NCBI RefSeq assembly: GCF_028009165.1
Contig: NW_026611614.1
Coordinates: forward strand, 372,001 to 436,000
DNA: 64,000 bases
Direction: 5' to 3'
Origin: Akanthomyces muscarius
Taxonomy: Eukaryota > Ascomycota > Sordariomycetes > Hypocreales > Cordycipitaceae
Part shown: piece by piece, positions 11,069 to 21,283 of the stretch
Layout: each line of letters starts with the position of its first letter
Position numbering within the stretch: the stretch's first letter is position 1
The notes under the pieces: generated by a model
What the model was told of the DNA's origin: nothing
Databases searched by the model: none
The model's input: only the letters and a program-made list of their open reading frames with translations
Position numbers and translations under genes: made by a program

Positions 11069-13627
11069 CTAGCTATACAGATGACGACACGCGTCCAGCA
11101 AGCTGCTGTAAAACGACTCTCTCTTCCTGACCAGGGCCTCTGGGGGTATGTAGCCCCGATTGTCTGCAACGAGCCGAAGAGCCATTTTCATGAAAGTAAA
11201 GTCCTTCAACAAGTCACTGAGTTCATCGGGCTGCTTTTTCTCAGCCCCGCACTCCCACCGCCGGACGAATACCAAAATGACAACCGAAAGCGCGGCCAAT
11301 ATCGGCGTTGCCACCGACGTCCCCGTTTCGCGTCGTAGCATCAAATCCATACCGTCGTCTGCCAGGCCCCAGCTGGCCACATCGAGACCCAACGCACCGA
11401 AGCTCTTACTCGCATCTTCTGGCTTCGGGTTCAGTGGCAGCTCGGCGCCGAACACATCCGTGGCGAAGACACTGAATACACCGTGGTGCTTGGCCGGAAA
11501 GGATTCAGCATGGTTGGCGCCCGAGTTGGAGGCCGCTGCGAAGAGTAACGTCTTGTTAGCGACAGCGTGGTCCACAGCCGCAACGAGCGCTGGGTCGTGC
11601 GCGCGGATGCCAAATGCTAGGACCATAACGTCTACTGCCCAAGTCTCGGTGGCGTAATTGATAGCCTGGTGGCGTCGCAGTTAGTAATCGATGCAGCTAT
11701 AGCGTTGGCGGTGTTAGCAAGCAGTCGGTCGACCGTACTCACCTCGGCAATTGCCTTATACTGGTCTTTGGAAATTTGCTTGGAATCGGAAACTTTGGCC
11801 ACATATATGTCTACATCGGCGGCCTCGGTCAGAGATATAAGAAGCCCCAGAATATGGGTCCCATGCCCACAGCGGTCGTCTACATGGTTCTCGTCGGGGC
11901 CACAAAAATTGCGCCGGCCTTTGATCCGGCTCTGAGTTTTGGCCCAAGCTTCGTGGATACCCGTATCCAGCACCGCGACGCGCACCGGGCGGGCCCGTTG
12001 ACGCGGATTGGAACTCAGGAACTCGTCTATAGAGTCTCGCAGGTTTATGCACCATTTGTCCCGCCCGTCAAGTTTTTTTCTAAGAAGTGGTGTCAGCTGG
12101 CGCTCGCTACCCAATTGGTCAAGCATGGGTGAAGAGGATACTTGCGTTCTACTGTCTACCTTATCGTCGACGCCTAATAAGTCCATACCCGAGACATGGG
12201 TTGGTTTGGCGGAGCTAGCCCCAAATACCACACGTAGAAAAGCCTCGCTGCCGGGGCCCCAGGGGCTATCTACCCCGCACATCAGCGCGTTACGATCAAA
12301 TAAGACCTGTGTCTCGGCAGCCCATAGCGGTTGAATCACCAAGTCAACAAAGTCCCTCTCGCGAGCGGTCGACCCATGCCATGCGAGGCACGATTTGACG
12401 GCCATATCATAGCCAGGTTCAAAATCGCTATGTAAGCGGCGCGCCATGTACTGACAAGTCTCCAGGAGCGAATCGATACTGTTGCTTCCATCACCAGCGT
12501 TCTGATCCTCTTCCTGGTCGTCGTGTAGCGCCTGGCCGTACTGGAATTTCCAGCTCCTCAAGGAACCAATGTAGTGGAGCTCGCACAGCACCACGGCTAG
12601 GTGGTACACGCTTTCTGTGGCGGCCTTGGAGCTCCAGCAGTCATCGTGATTAGCATTCTGCGTGGCCTCTTGCCGCGTAAATGGTCGGCGAAGTTGTAGA
12701 AACGGCCGACCCGGGTTTGGCGGGCGTGCCTCTCTATCGCACGAAGGCACGAAGAAGACGTGCCGGCTCTCAACAACTTGCCCTGCCGCTATCGTCTCCA
12801 CGCAAAAAAAGGTGGCCGCTGCGAGTGCCAGCGCGAGCAGGAATCGACACTGCCGGGTCAGTACATTATGCCGGCGGGGCAGCGTCTGCAAGTGCTCCAG
12901 GACCTCTGCCAGAGAGACGTGGCGACCGCGCAGCATAAAAAGTTTGGTCGCATTGGGTTGTGCGCGTGTGATTCGACCGTAGCCATCTATAGTGAGCAGT
13001 AGGCGCTGGCTCCTAGACTGCCAGTTCGAAAGGACCTGGCAGAGTGATTGGGAGCAGGCTTGGGGCTTGTCGAACAATGGTGGAGTTGCCGTATCTCTAT
13101 GAACGGAAGCATGAGCATCAGCCGCAGAGCAACAAAAGGGAATAGAAAATAAAGAAGAGTATGACAAAAAATTCAGCAAAAGATCAGGCTTCGTACCGTA
13201 TAGTCAACTGTACTTCCTGGTTGCTCAAATTTGGCAGAATGAGGTCAAAGTACGTTTCGGTCAGGCAGCACAAGCTAGGCAGGCAAAAAGATATCAGCAC
13301 TTCGGTACAGATATTGCACTTATTTTCAGTGCAGCGGTCAAATGCCCCGCAAAGGCGCAAATAATGGTGTTGCTGAAGGGCAAGGCTCTGATGTAGGCCT
13401 CGCCGCGACGCATCCTCACCAGTGTCGCCTTGCACCGTAAGTTGATTTTCAAGTAAGCTTGTTTTCGGCCGCCGTGTTCCTAGTATCGGGTTTTCGTTAC
13501 ACGGTGGGGTGGGACTGGTCGTAAGATGGTTGGCTACCAGGCCTCGCGGCTGTCGTGCCCTGGTTGCCTGTGTCAGGCGGCGCCATGCCCTGTGCATGCG
13601 TGATATCAAGGTCTCAGTCTCTGACAT
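11069..13627 (-). CDS. Subtilisin-like (S8) serine protease with long helical N-terminal region, 793 aa
   Basis: Exons 13627-13197, 13096-11743 and 11665-11069; introns 13196-13097 (GTACGA..TAG, 100 nt) and 11742-11666 (GTGAGT..CAG, 77 nt); all phases fit. The start MSETETLISRMHRAWRRL is chosen because the longer in-frame upstream part is unlike protein. The S8 triad is complete: Asp521 in VAVLDTGIHE, His555 in GHGTHILG, Ser712 in GTSVATP, plus the oxyanion Asn642 in AAASNSG. Exon 3 begins AINYATETWAVDVMVLAFG, the usual spacing after the His motif. There is no signal peptide and no classical propeptide, so a cytosolic enzyme is likely. Residues 1-480 resemble helical N-terminal regions (DUF7580-like) seen with S8 domains in fungal cell-death proteins; that resemblance is from memory. 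The enzyme may be a receptor-type or executor protease for the neighbouring NLR; this is inference. Confidence 0.8.
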
Positions 13628-13903
13628 AGCGACGAGGTGTGGAAAGACAAAACTATGTGAAAGACTGAGAAAGCATAAAAGCGTAGGACAACTCCCTAAC
13701 ATATATGAATAGTCGGGCCCAAATTCACTACCGCACGGAGATTTATTGCAATCGCGGTCCCTAATGTTCCAGCGATCTTGTGCTTAGTTGGTTTTGGGTA
13801 AACATCGCTGGATTCACGACCCCGCGCCTAGTACATGAAGCACCGCGCAATAACTAATTGTAAGCTCTTCTTTCTCTAGTTTCTCCACAGCAGTCAATTT
13901 GTT

Positions 13904-14012
13904 GGTCAAGTGTCGCGATAGGATAAAAACAGTATTCCGTTCTTATTCGTGGTGGTGAAGGTCTATGGTACCTAGAACTCGTTTGTGGCCATCCAGAGCT
14001 CTGTGGTGGCCA
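13904..14012 (-). repeat. Dispersed repeat copy A
   Basis: On the minus strand this stretch shares about 90 bp with 33919-34005 (plus): GGCCACCACAGAGCT, then ACCTTCACCACCACGAATAA and CTGTTTTTATCCTATCGCGA, with about 26 extra bases in copy A between the first two blocks. The copies are in inverted orientation 20 kb apart. The element type is unknown. Confidence 0.65.
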
Positions 14013-14569
14013 TCGTACAAAAGCGGGCCGATCGGTGATTCTGGCCAATGAGAGGGCTCCATTCAGACCCTCGGCCAGTCATTGCCACCAGAGGTTGGGC
14101 AGGCTGCAGCACAAGTCGTCCATCATTTGTAGACATGGGTTTTTTTGTCCTTGCTTTGTTCCTCGCGTGGCGGCTTCCAAGCTGATCGCTACAATGGGTG
14201 CTAGCCTGTGCGTAGTAGCGGGCCCGAGTATTTGTCGCGCTAGCTTTTGATGAAGTGCTGATTATGAAACCGCGCAATGGGAATTTGTTTTCTGTCGACT
14301 CTTGCATTACAATGATAATGCACTGTGGTAGCCGAAATCAGAAGAAAGAAATCTCACGGTAATAAGCTCGGTGTGTTCTTTTGGCCTACGCGACACGGCT
14401 GAAGGACCAATAAAGAACTAACAAAGCGCGAGGATGACAAAACAGAAAATATACCTAGATAAAGAGCAAAGTTTATTGCAAAAGATCCCGAGTCTGGACA
14501 ACATAGAAACTCGGACCCAATATAAAGCGAGCCACGAAGAGAGCAGATATATGGGCCATTGCCGCGAGA

Positions 14570-14577
14570 TATATAAA
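14570..14577 (+). promoter_or_regulatory. TATA box of the zinc-finger/ankyrin gene
   Basis: TATATAAA lies about 150 bp upstream of the ATG at 14726, a normal distance for a fungal promoter. It is the only good match in this flank. Confidence 0.45.
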
Positions 14578-14725
14578 GGGATGCTGTTTCCTGGGGTCCT
14601 CAGGATTAAGCCAACATGAAGAGCAGTAAAATCCACTTGAGTCATTGATTCCCTTTTTTTTGTCGAAGTTCACACGCTACACATAATCTACCCGAGCAAC
14701 TGAAATTCATCTTCCAAGTTAAGTA

Positions 14726-17626
14726 ATGGCGTTTTCGGATCTACTGCTTTCGGACGCTCGCCACATGCTAAATCCACTTCCTAGCATCGCGGAGCGCTCA
14801 CAACAATGCCTTGACGTCTTTGTCGAATGTGCTCGAGACCACCAAGCACTAGGTGTAAGTCCACATGTTTTCAATGATCGAATCGAGTCTTTGGCCGCGT
14901 GGCGAACCTTCATGGGCGTCGACAGACTCGAACAGAAGCTAGCTTGCCACCCACGAGCGCTATTGATTATCCATGCCATATTAGACAAGCTGTGCATACA
15001 GCTTGATGCAGGTATTTCAAGTACCATATTCAGAAAGTACATTCGAAGTGCTAACTTACTCATAGTAACCACAAAAGCAATGTATGTCCAGAGGCAAGGC
15101 GCACGACCCGGACGAACAGAGACATGCAAAAACAAGAGACGAGGAGACCGAAGCGACCATAACCTGGTAATGAAGACCACCGACGAACTCATGATACAAA
15201 TTGAAGACTCAGTAAAATGCCTCAATCGAATCGGCTCTGAACTTGCGATCTTCTGCCAGACGGTCAAGGCTCACGAATTGAGTAACCTGTCGCGCTCGAC
15301 AAGGGCAAAGACACGGAGCATCATCGGCCGTGTCCGCGCGGCTACAGAGCAGCATATTGACCAGAAGCTGCCTAAGGTATCAAGATCTCTTTATAGCGCC
15401 CTTGTTGCCGCTAACGCTCGCCGCATAGAGTACCTACTATGCACCAAGGCTGCGCGGTCACTCTCTAATGATGAAAGCACACTATTGAGGGCGAGGCAAC
15501 TGGGCACGTACCTGGAGCCGTTGATGTGCGTGTCGGACTTGTGTTGCGATAGGCCTGATGACGAGGTGCTCACATTTGCATCGACGGAGGATTGGATTGC
15601 ACACATGAGCAGCGCTGTGCATAGGCCGCGGTGGGCCTGCTCACGGGGCCATGATGACGACGTGAAGCCTGTGTTTGATGATGTCGAGGCGTTCAAAAGG
15701 CATATGCGGATGACACATGGAACGAAGGAGGAGAATATGGAATGCAGAGTTGAGATGGCGTGGTTTGCGGGAGCAAGGGTTACGACAGTGGAGCGGCTGA
15801 TAACGGACTGCATGTTTTGCGATGAATTTGCCGCGGACAATGAAGGAGGTCCCTCATGCGTGTTTGTAAATGCAGCACTTGAGACCCACGTTCGAGAGCA
15901 CTTATTGGGGGTGGCTGACGTCTTGTGGCGCGAGGCTGGAGACGTCTTGCTGGGGTTAGGCGCCGACGACCAAGTGCCCACGTACGAGGACGACATAAAA
16001 GCTACGGCGCCCACTGACTACATAAATCGCCGCGACCGTAATATCCTCCACTATGCCTGTCTTCATGGTAGCACCGAGCTTCTCTCGGCGCTTATTCACG
16101 GGTGCGATGTCATATACCCCCTCATCCGCCAACCCGACGCGAAGGGTCAAACGGCGCTCCATTACGCAGCGCGGCACAACTTAGTTGCCGGCATTAGGGT
16201 GCTAATGGAGGAGTCTGGGGAGCCGACAAGATACTCATCACGCAATGGTCGAGATGGTCCCGATGCCTACAAGCCGCCACTGACTGCTGCCCAGCGGGCT
16301 GAGCGCCTTCGCTTGCTACAGATGCGCGACGGCAATGGCTTCTCGCCCTTTCTCGTGGCGGTGATGCACGGACACTACGCCGCCGCGCGTGCCATGCTTG
16401 TGGACTTCAACGTTCCGGTCGATGCGGTCGATGAGCACTTCGGCGCTTCGGCGCTGATCTGGGCGGCCAGTCGCGGCGATGTGTACTTGACGGAATTGCT
16501 ACTACAACACCGCGCTGACGTTATGTTATCGGCTAGTAACGGACTCGTTCCGCTCCACGAGGCGGCGGCACGGGGTCACGATGCCGTTGTACGCATACTC
16601 CTTAGGGAGAATGACGCGGATGTCGATCGCAGAAGCTCGCGCGGGTTAACGGCGCTGCATCTCGCAGCTGGGGCGGGCCACTTGGCCACCGTGAAACTGC
16701 TTCTACAGCACAAAGCCAGTGCCAACGCTGCTAGCATCGACGGCGTCTCCCCCCTGCACTGTGCTGCCAATGCTGGAGTGGACGCCAATCGCGCCGGCGC
16801 GACCCTAGGCGACCACGTTGCCATTGTGGAACTGCTTCTTCGGCATAATGCCTGTGCGACTGCTGCTACCACCGACGGTGTCTCTCCGTTGCATTGCGCG
16901 GCCAACGCCGGTCACCCACAGATCGTGAGTAGGCTCCTCCTAGAAAGCGCGGCGCCCACGCTCATGGAGGCAACGACTTACCGATGGACGCCGCTACACT
17001 TTGCTGCTACGGCAGGACATACGCGTATCGTAGAGCAGCTCTTAGCCGCTAATCCTACCGTCGATCTCTACGACGCCAACGGGTGGTCAGTCCTTGATCT
17101 CGCTTCGTACCATAATCACTGGTCAACCTTCAAGTTTCTGCTCGGCGTTCCTAACATAACTGACGTCTGCAGCATTAGTCGCACCCGTGTTTCGCATCCC
17201 CACGCTACGCCGTTCCTCCTCCCCCAAGCGCCGATGACGCCCCTCCAGGTCGCCGCCGCCGCTAACAACGTGTCGCTCGCCACATTTCTTCTCGCCAGCA
17301 CCTCAGCCGTGAACGAGACTACCTTCACCCGTCAGACAGCTTTCTATTACGCCGCGCGTGCCGGACACACCGACATGGTCGCCTTGCTTCTCAGCGCGCC
17401 TCATAACGCTGATATCCACATCCTTCCACCTGGAGTGCCCTCGTGGAAGCGCGTCGTCGCTTCCGACACGGCTATTTTCAACCTGATTCGCAAGGTAGGA
17501 CCGATTGGTAGGAGCCCGCCCCAAGCTTTAGATGACGCTGTTAACATCTGGAACGCTAGGCAGCAACGCGGGCTTAAGGACGTCCCACAACAGGGCGTGG
17601 AAGAGAAAAGGTTCCTTGCGGAGTGA
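14726..17626 (+). CDS. Zinc-finger-like/ankyrin-repeat protein, 966 aa, single exon
   Basis: One uninterrupted frame starts MAFSDLLLSDARHML. Residues 1-280 are helical and charged without a recognised domain. Residues of about 300-420 carry a degenerate C2H2-like pair: WACSRGH followed by FKRHMRMTHG, then CMFCDEF followed by ETHVREHL. Such clusters stand between a helical N terminus and the repeats in many fungal ankyrin and NLR-like proteins. About 10 ankyrin units follow from residue 430 (NILHYACLHGSTELLSALI to TAFYYAARAGHTDMVALLL), several interrupted by short insertions. There is no NACHT P-loop. The role is unknown; a repeat-based sensor or adaptor fits the neighbourhood. High GC at third codon positions makes long antisense ORFs here, which are shadows. 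Confidence 0.8.
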   Translation: MAFSDLLLSDARHMLNPLPSIAERSQQCLDVFVECARDHQALGVSPHVFNDRIESLAAWRTFMGVDRLEQKLACHPRALLIIHAILDKLCIQLDAGISSTIFRKYIRSANLLIVTTKAMYVQRQGARPGRTETCKNKRRGDRSDHNLVMKTTDELMIQIEDSVKCLNRIGSELAIFCQTVKAHELSNLSRSTRAKTRSIIGRVRAATEQHIDQKLPKVSRSLYSALVAANARRIEYLLCTKAARSLSNDESTLLRARQLGTYLEPLMCVSDLCCDRPDDEVLTFASTEDWIAHMSSAVHRPRWACSRGHDDDVKPVFDDVEAFKRHMRMTHGTKEENMECRVEMAWFAGARVTTVERLITDCMFCDEFAADNEGGPSCVFVNAALETHVREHLLGVADVLWREAGDVLLGLGADDQVPTYEDDIKATAPTDYINRRDRNILHYACLHGSTELLSALIHGCDVIYPLIRQPDAKGQTALHYAARHNLVAGIRVLMEESGEPTRYSSRNGRDGPDAYKPPLTAAQRAERLRLLQMRDGNGFSPFLVAVMHGHYAAARAMLVDFNVPVDAVDEHFGASALIWAASRGDVYLTELLLQHRADVMLSASNGLVPLHEAAARGHDAVVRILLRENDADVDRRSSRGLTALHLAAGAGHLATVKLLLQHKASANAASIDGVSPLHCAANAGVDANRAGATLGDHVAIVELLLRHNACATAATTDGVSPLHCAANAGHPQIVSRLLLESAAPTLMEATTYRWTPLHFAATAGHTRIVEQLLAANPTVDLYDANGWSVLDLASYHNHWSTFKFLLGVPNITDVCSISRTRVSHPHATPFLLPQAPMTPLQVAAAANNVSLATFLLASTSAVNETTFTRQTAFYYAARAGHTDMVALLLSAPHNADIHILPPGVPSWKRVVASDTAIFNLIRKVGPIGRSPPQALDDAVNIWNARQQRGLKDVPQQGVEEKRFLAE

Positions 17627-18477
17627 ACTTGTCGGAAATACAAGAAAGTTAGGAATGAATTTCGTATGATTATTTTAACGCCTGGCCGGTTTCCTCTCCT
17701 TTTTATCATATCAAAATGTGTATGTTTTTTTGGTCACAGGGTGAGTGCAATAGGTACTGTGATGCCGGAAGCGCACATGCGCCACTGCAATTTGCATCAC
17801 AACTATAAAAGCCTACTGCCTAGTACCCTGAAGTAAATGAGAAAAAAAATTCCCCTTCCAAAACATACTTTTGAGGTGCTCAATTGATACATTGTACAGC
17901 CCTACTTTTGCAGGTGGGAATTGCCCTCGCGAACATTCTGCTTTCGTCTGAATTCTGGGGCAGTTGATCAAGCTGCAGAAGGTCATGGAAGCCGATGGAA
18001 GTACAGGAGCTGCTACATTCACCTAGGTAGTCCCGGGTAGGTAGCTCGCACGCTTCGGAGCCTGGAACGGCTGCCACTGTTCTTCTTGCTCGTTGCAATG
18101 CACGATATTCACTTGCTTTCGTCTGTAGCATGAATGCACTGCACTATTGGTGTCGTCAGTCGTATCCCTACATCTATTACTGCATGTCAGATACCTCCAG
18201 GATAGGTTGGCCGGTGGATTCGCCCACTGGTCGCCGTGTTCAAGAGAGGGGCCAGTTTTTACCTCGGCAGCTTCGAGCTGCGTATTTCCTGACTACTGGG
18301 GTTAAAAAAAAACGGCCTTTTGCCTGGGAGTGTTCGCGGTTCAGAGCGAGGACTCTCGATATCCAAAAGGTGCTGAACCTTCGAGTGACTGAGGTCCTCG
18401 CTAAAAGAGACATAATAACGACAAATCCGTCATTGCTGCCACAGGGCGGGACATACAACCCGGAAAGCCTGTCGAAG
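17627..18477. other. Intergenic spacer with one small ORF of doubtful status
   Basis: The only open frame of note is 18130-18480 (plus, 116 codons, starting MNALHYWCRQSYPYIYY), which runs into the copia relic and resembles no family I know. I see no repeat or RNA gene. Confidence 0.4.
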
Positions 18478-19735
18478 TAGATCCTGGATCTTCGATGGGT
18501 TTATGCCTATAAATTCGATTCTGATGGGCGACTTAATGAATGTAAAGCCAGGATCTCTGTTAGAGGAGACCAACAATATGAGAGCCTTTTATCAAAGACA
18601 GCGATAACTCTAGTTTCTAGAACCTTCAGACTGATGATGGCATTGATGGCAGCTTTGGCCTTAAATCAGCCTAATTCGACTTTGTGAATGCCTTCCTGAA
18701 TGCAGATCTTGATGAAGAGGTGTACACTAAGTTGCCTCTAGGGTTTGGAGGAAAAGAATAATACTGGCGGCTCTTGAAGGCACTTTATGGCCTTCGGAGA
18801 TCGCCTCTTCTTTGGCATAAAGACCTATCCGTATTCTTCACCTCTCTGGGCTTCACTTCCTGCCCTGAAGATCCGTGTGTCATGGTCAACAACGGCATTA
18901 TCCTCTTCTTCTATGTGGTGACCTTGTGATCTTATATTATCCCTCCAGACGGAACGAATTCCTGGCTCTTAACAAGGTCATAACCTCGGATTCTAATGTG
19001 AAGGAAATGGGAAGCCTACATTGGTTCCTCCTAGGCATTGAGGTTATCCGAGACGAGGCAAAGAAGAAGGTCTGGTTATCTCAAAGATCTTATACCCAAA
19101 AGATCGCCTTTAAATATGCATGCCATGACGGTAAAAAGGCTGAGATACCTCTTGCCACAGAACCTCTTCTTGAATTCGACGGCACGGCAAGCGAGAAAGA
19201 TGTCAAGCTTTTTGAAGGCATCATTGGATCAATTGGATACCCAGCTATTATCACTCGGCCAGATATTGCGTTGGCTGCCTCAAAGCTGGCCCAATTCCCG
19301 ACGAATCCATCGCCGAAACACATCGAGGCTGGGCGTGACTGTATCCTTCTGGACCAACAAAGGTTATGTGTTGAAGCTATTCGGAAATCCGATTCACTTC
19401 CGTTCAGGAAAGCAAAACACAGTAACAACCTCCTCATCAACAGAGGCTGAGCTCTTGGCTCTATCGCAATCCGGAAAGGAACTATTCCAATGTAACCGCC
19501 TCTGCACAGATATCAACTTCGAATTCGATTGCAAGCTCGTCACAAAGCTGCGCCATGTGGATATCCATCATCATTGGCTCCGACAATCCTATGGCGAAGA
19601 GGCCTTTGATCTTCGAGGGAAGTCAACCCATGAGATGCAAGCAAAAAAGCAATTTCCAGGAAAGGAAGTCCTCGACGCTGGCCCCGACCAATTGCATTGG
19701 TTTGGAGGCGGGGAAGACGACGATTAACCCCGCGA
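18478..19735 (+). pseudogene. Ty1/copia pol relic (reverse transcriptase and RNase H)
   Basis: Copia reverse transcriptase is recognisable across frame shifts and stops: LDLRWVYAYKFDSDGRL, FDFVNAFLNADLDEEVY, LLKALYGLRRSPLLWH, EDPCVMV, then a frameshift inside the catalytic FFYxDD box, MGSLHWFLLGIEV, WLSQRSYTQKIA and finally LRHVDIHHHW of RNase H. The Gln before FDFVNAFL is TAA, the same change as in the other copia copy in this window. Gag, protease and integrase are absent, so this is a 5'-truncated remnant, about 70 percent similar in protein to the element at 21284-33015. Confidence 0.85.
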
Positions 19736-21283
19736 TCAACCTGGGGCCCCGCGATCAACTCCGGGATCTCTGCCGCCGGCGATAGTGGCACAAGCCACCA
19801 TATGAGTCCTTCCAAGGGCGTATAGATCAGAATTCCTTATGATCACCTGACGAAACGGTTCATACTTCCATAGGAAGTTTATATTGTTTCGATAGATAAG
19901 GTTAGGAAAGCCTCTCCAGGTCGCTGGTTCGAATCCAGTCCTTATCGTCCTTTTCCTTTTTGCTTCAACTCCAGAGAACACCCAAAACAACGTCGCGATC
20001 GGGCATTTGCAGCTTCATTGAGCGTCTGAGGTACCTATGACAGCACCGGCCGAGGTACCTATCACTGAGGGTTTCTAAGCAGCCTGCGCGTGCCAATCAG
20101 AACTGACGATGGCTTCACTTTTTGCTACCTGTATAGCGCCCCGCAGTCCTGAGCCCCCGTATGCTGAGTAGCAACATTTCGTCAGCAGGATAGAAGGGTG
20201 CGTAGTGACTGTCACGCGTCACGCGTCGCGCTCGCGTGGTGTGGCGCAGGCAATACGCGGACCAAGCGGTCTGGAGCGGTGGCTGACGCAGACGTGGGTC
20301 CTTCCACGTAATTAAGATTTAATGTTTATGGGTGGATGTACAGGCCGCGGCGGAGTAAGTACATAAAAAGAAAGCGCTCTTTGGTCTCACTCGCAAGAAA
20401 GTACCTTCCACACGCACAGCTCTGCCCTACCCTAGCTAGGCAACTCTCACTACTCCGTACTATTTATCACAGAATATCATCGGCCTGCGCACCCGCACGG
20501 AGTTTTCCCCAACCATCGTTCCTGATCATCATCATTGAGTTGCAGTTCTTTTGCGTTTCATGAGCACAAATAGCCGAGAGAAGACTGCTTATCTTTCGGA
20601 CCTTGATAGTAAAAAGGGTGGTCCAAAAGGGCGCAGCGACGAATCAATGGACGTCGAAGGACAAAGAATGCTAGGGACGAGCAGGCTACAGTACTAACCA
20701 CTCCTGCAACTGTCTTCGAGGAGCAGCAGACCGAAGCTCAGTGCCCCAGATCACCCGCCAACCCAAACATCCCGTCTGGAAGTCAAATTATCGGAACCAG
20801 ATGCTGTCATTCAACCAACGAATCTATAGAGCAGCCTCCAGAACTACTCTCTGTTGGTCTATCCGCCATTTTTGGTAGGTGTTAGAAACAGGTAAGGAGA
20901 TTTCCTCAATCTCGCTATCTTGCTAACGAATGGTATAACTGGCATCTGAGCATCTCCTGTGAATGAATTCCACTTCTGGAGCTGACTGTGAGCAGCTGTT
21001 AGTCGGCCGTGGTTTCTGGCGTAGAAAAGATCTTACTAAGATACGTAGCGGATGTCATGTAGCCAGACTGCCTGCGACGGCACTTCCTTCTATGACTAAT
21101 AACTGCCCTGCGTGATAGTTATGAGCCCGGTTTGCAAGAATCGGCTCTTTCTGGATTGCTAGAAAGTGCGAATAGCTTCACTGCTCGTTTTCTGCAAGCT
21201 GTTAGGTCATAGATAGTTGGTTCAACCAAGAATTACGATTACACCTTTACCCCTTTTACCCCTGCATCCCTGAGACTTGAACC
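19736..21283. other. Intergenic region leading into the copia element
   Basis: No coding frame of substance. It contains a tRNA-like fragment (19895-19947) and a CG-rich stretch (gtcacgcgtcacgcgtcgcg near 20211-20230). The last 400 bp before 21284, ending in a pyrimidine-rich leader (accccttttacccctgcatc), are probably the copia LTR/leader. I could not define LTR boundaries because no second LTR copy is visible. Confidence 0.4.
19895..19947 (+). other. tRNA-like fragment with intact B box
   Basis: GATAAGG at 19895 pairs perfectly with CCTTATC at 19940-19946 as a 7-bp acceptor-like stem. A T-arm with the B box GGTTCGAATCC sits directly before the 3' strand. Only 38 bases separate the strands, too few for D and anticodon arms. 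It is therefore a deleted tRNA, a tRNA-derived element or coincidence, not a functional tRNA. Confidence 0.35.

Larger units (their letters stand above)
13628..14725. other. Intergenic region with a dispersed repeat and the 14726 promoter
   Basis: Contains copy A of a dispersed repeat (13904-14012), a TATA box at 14570-14577 and otherwise only short ORFs without coding character. It separates the divergently transcribed S8 protease and ankyrin genes. Confidence 0.5.

Noticed and set aside
15391..16014. 207-codon antisense ORF in the zinc-finger/ankyrin gene
   Set aside because: Serine/alanine-rich shadow with no motifs; the plus strand has a 966-codon frame with domains.
19895..19947. Calling a functional tRNA gene
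   Set aside because: Anticodon and D arms do not fit in 38 bases.
20211..20235. CG-rich repeat gtcacgcgtcacgcgtcgcg considered as an origin or CRISPR-like repeat
   Set aside because: Too short and without spacing or further copies; CRISPR arrays are not expected in a eukaryote.
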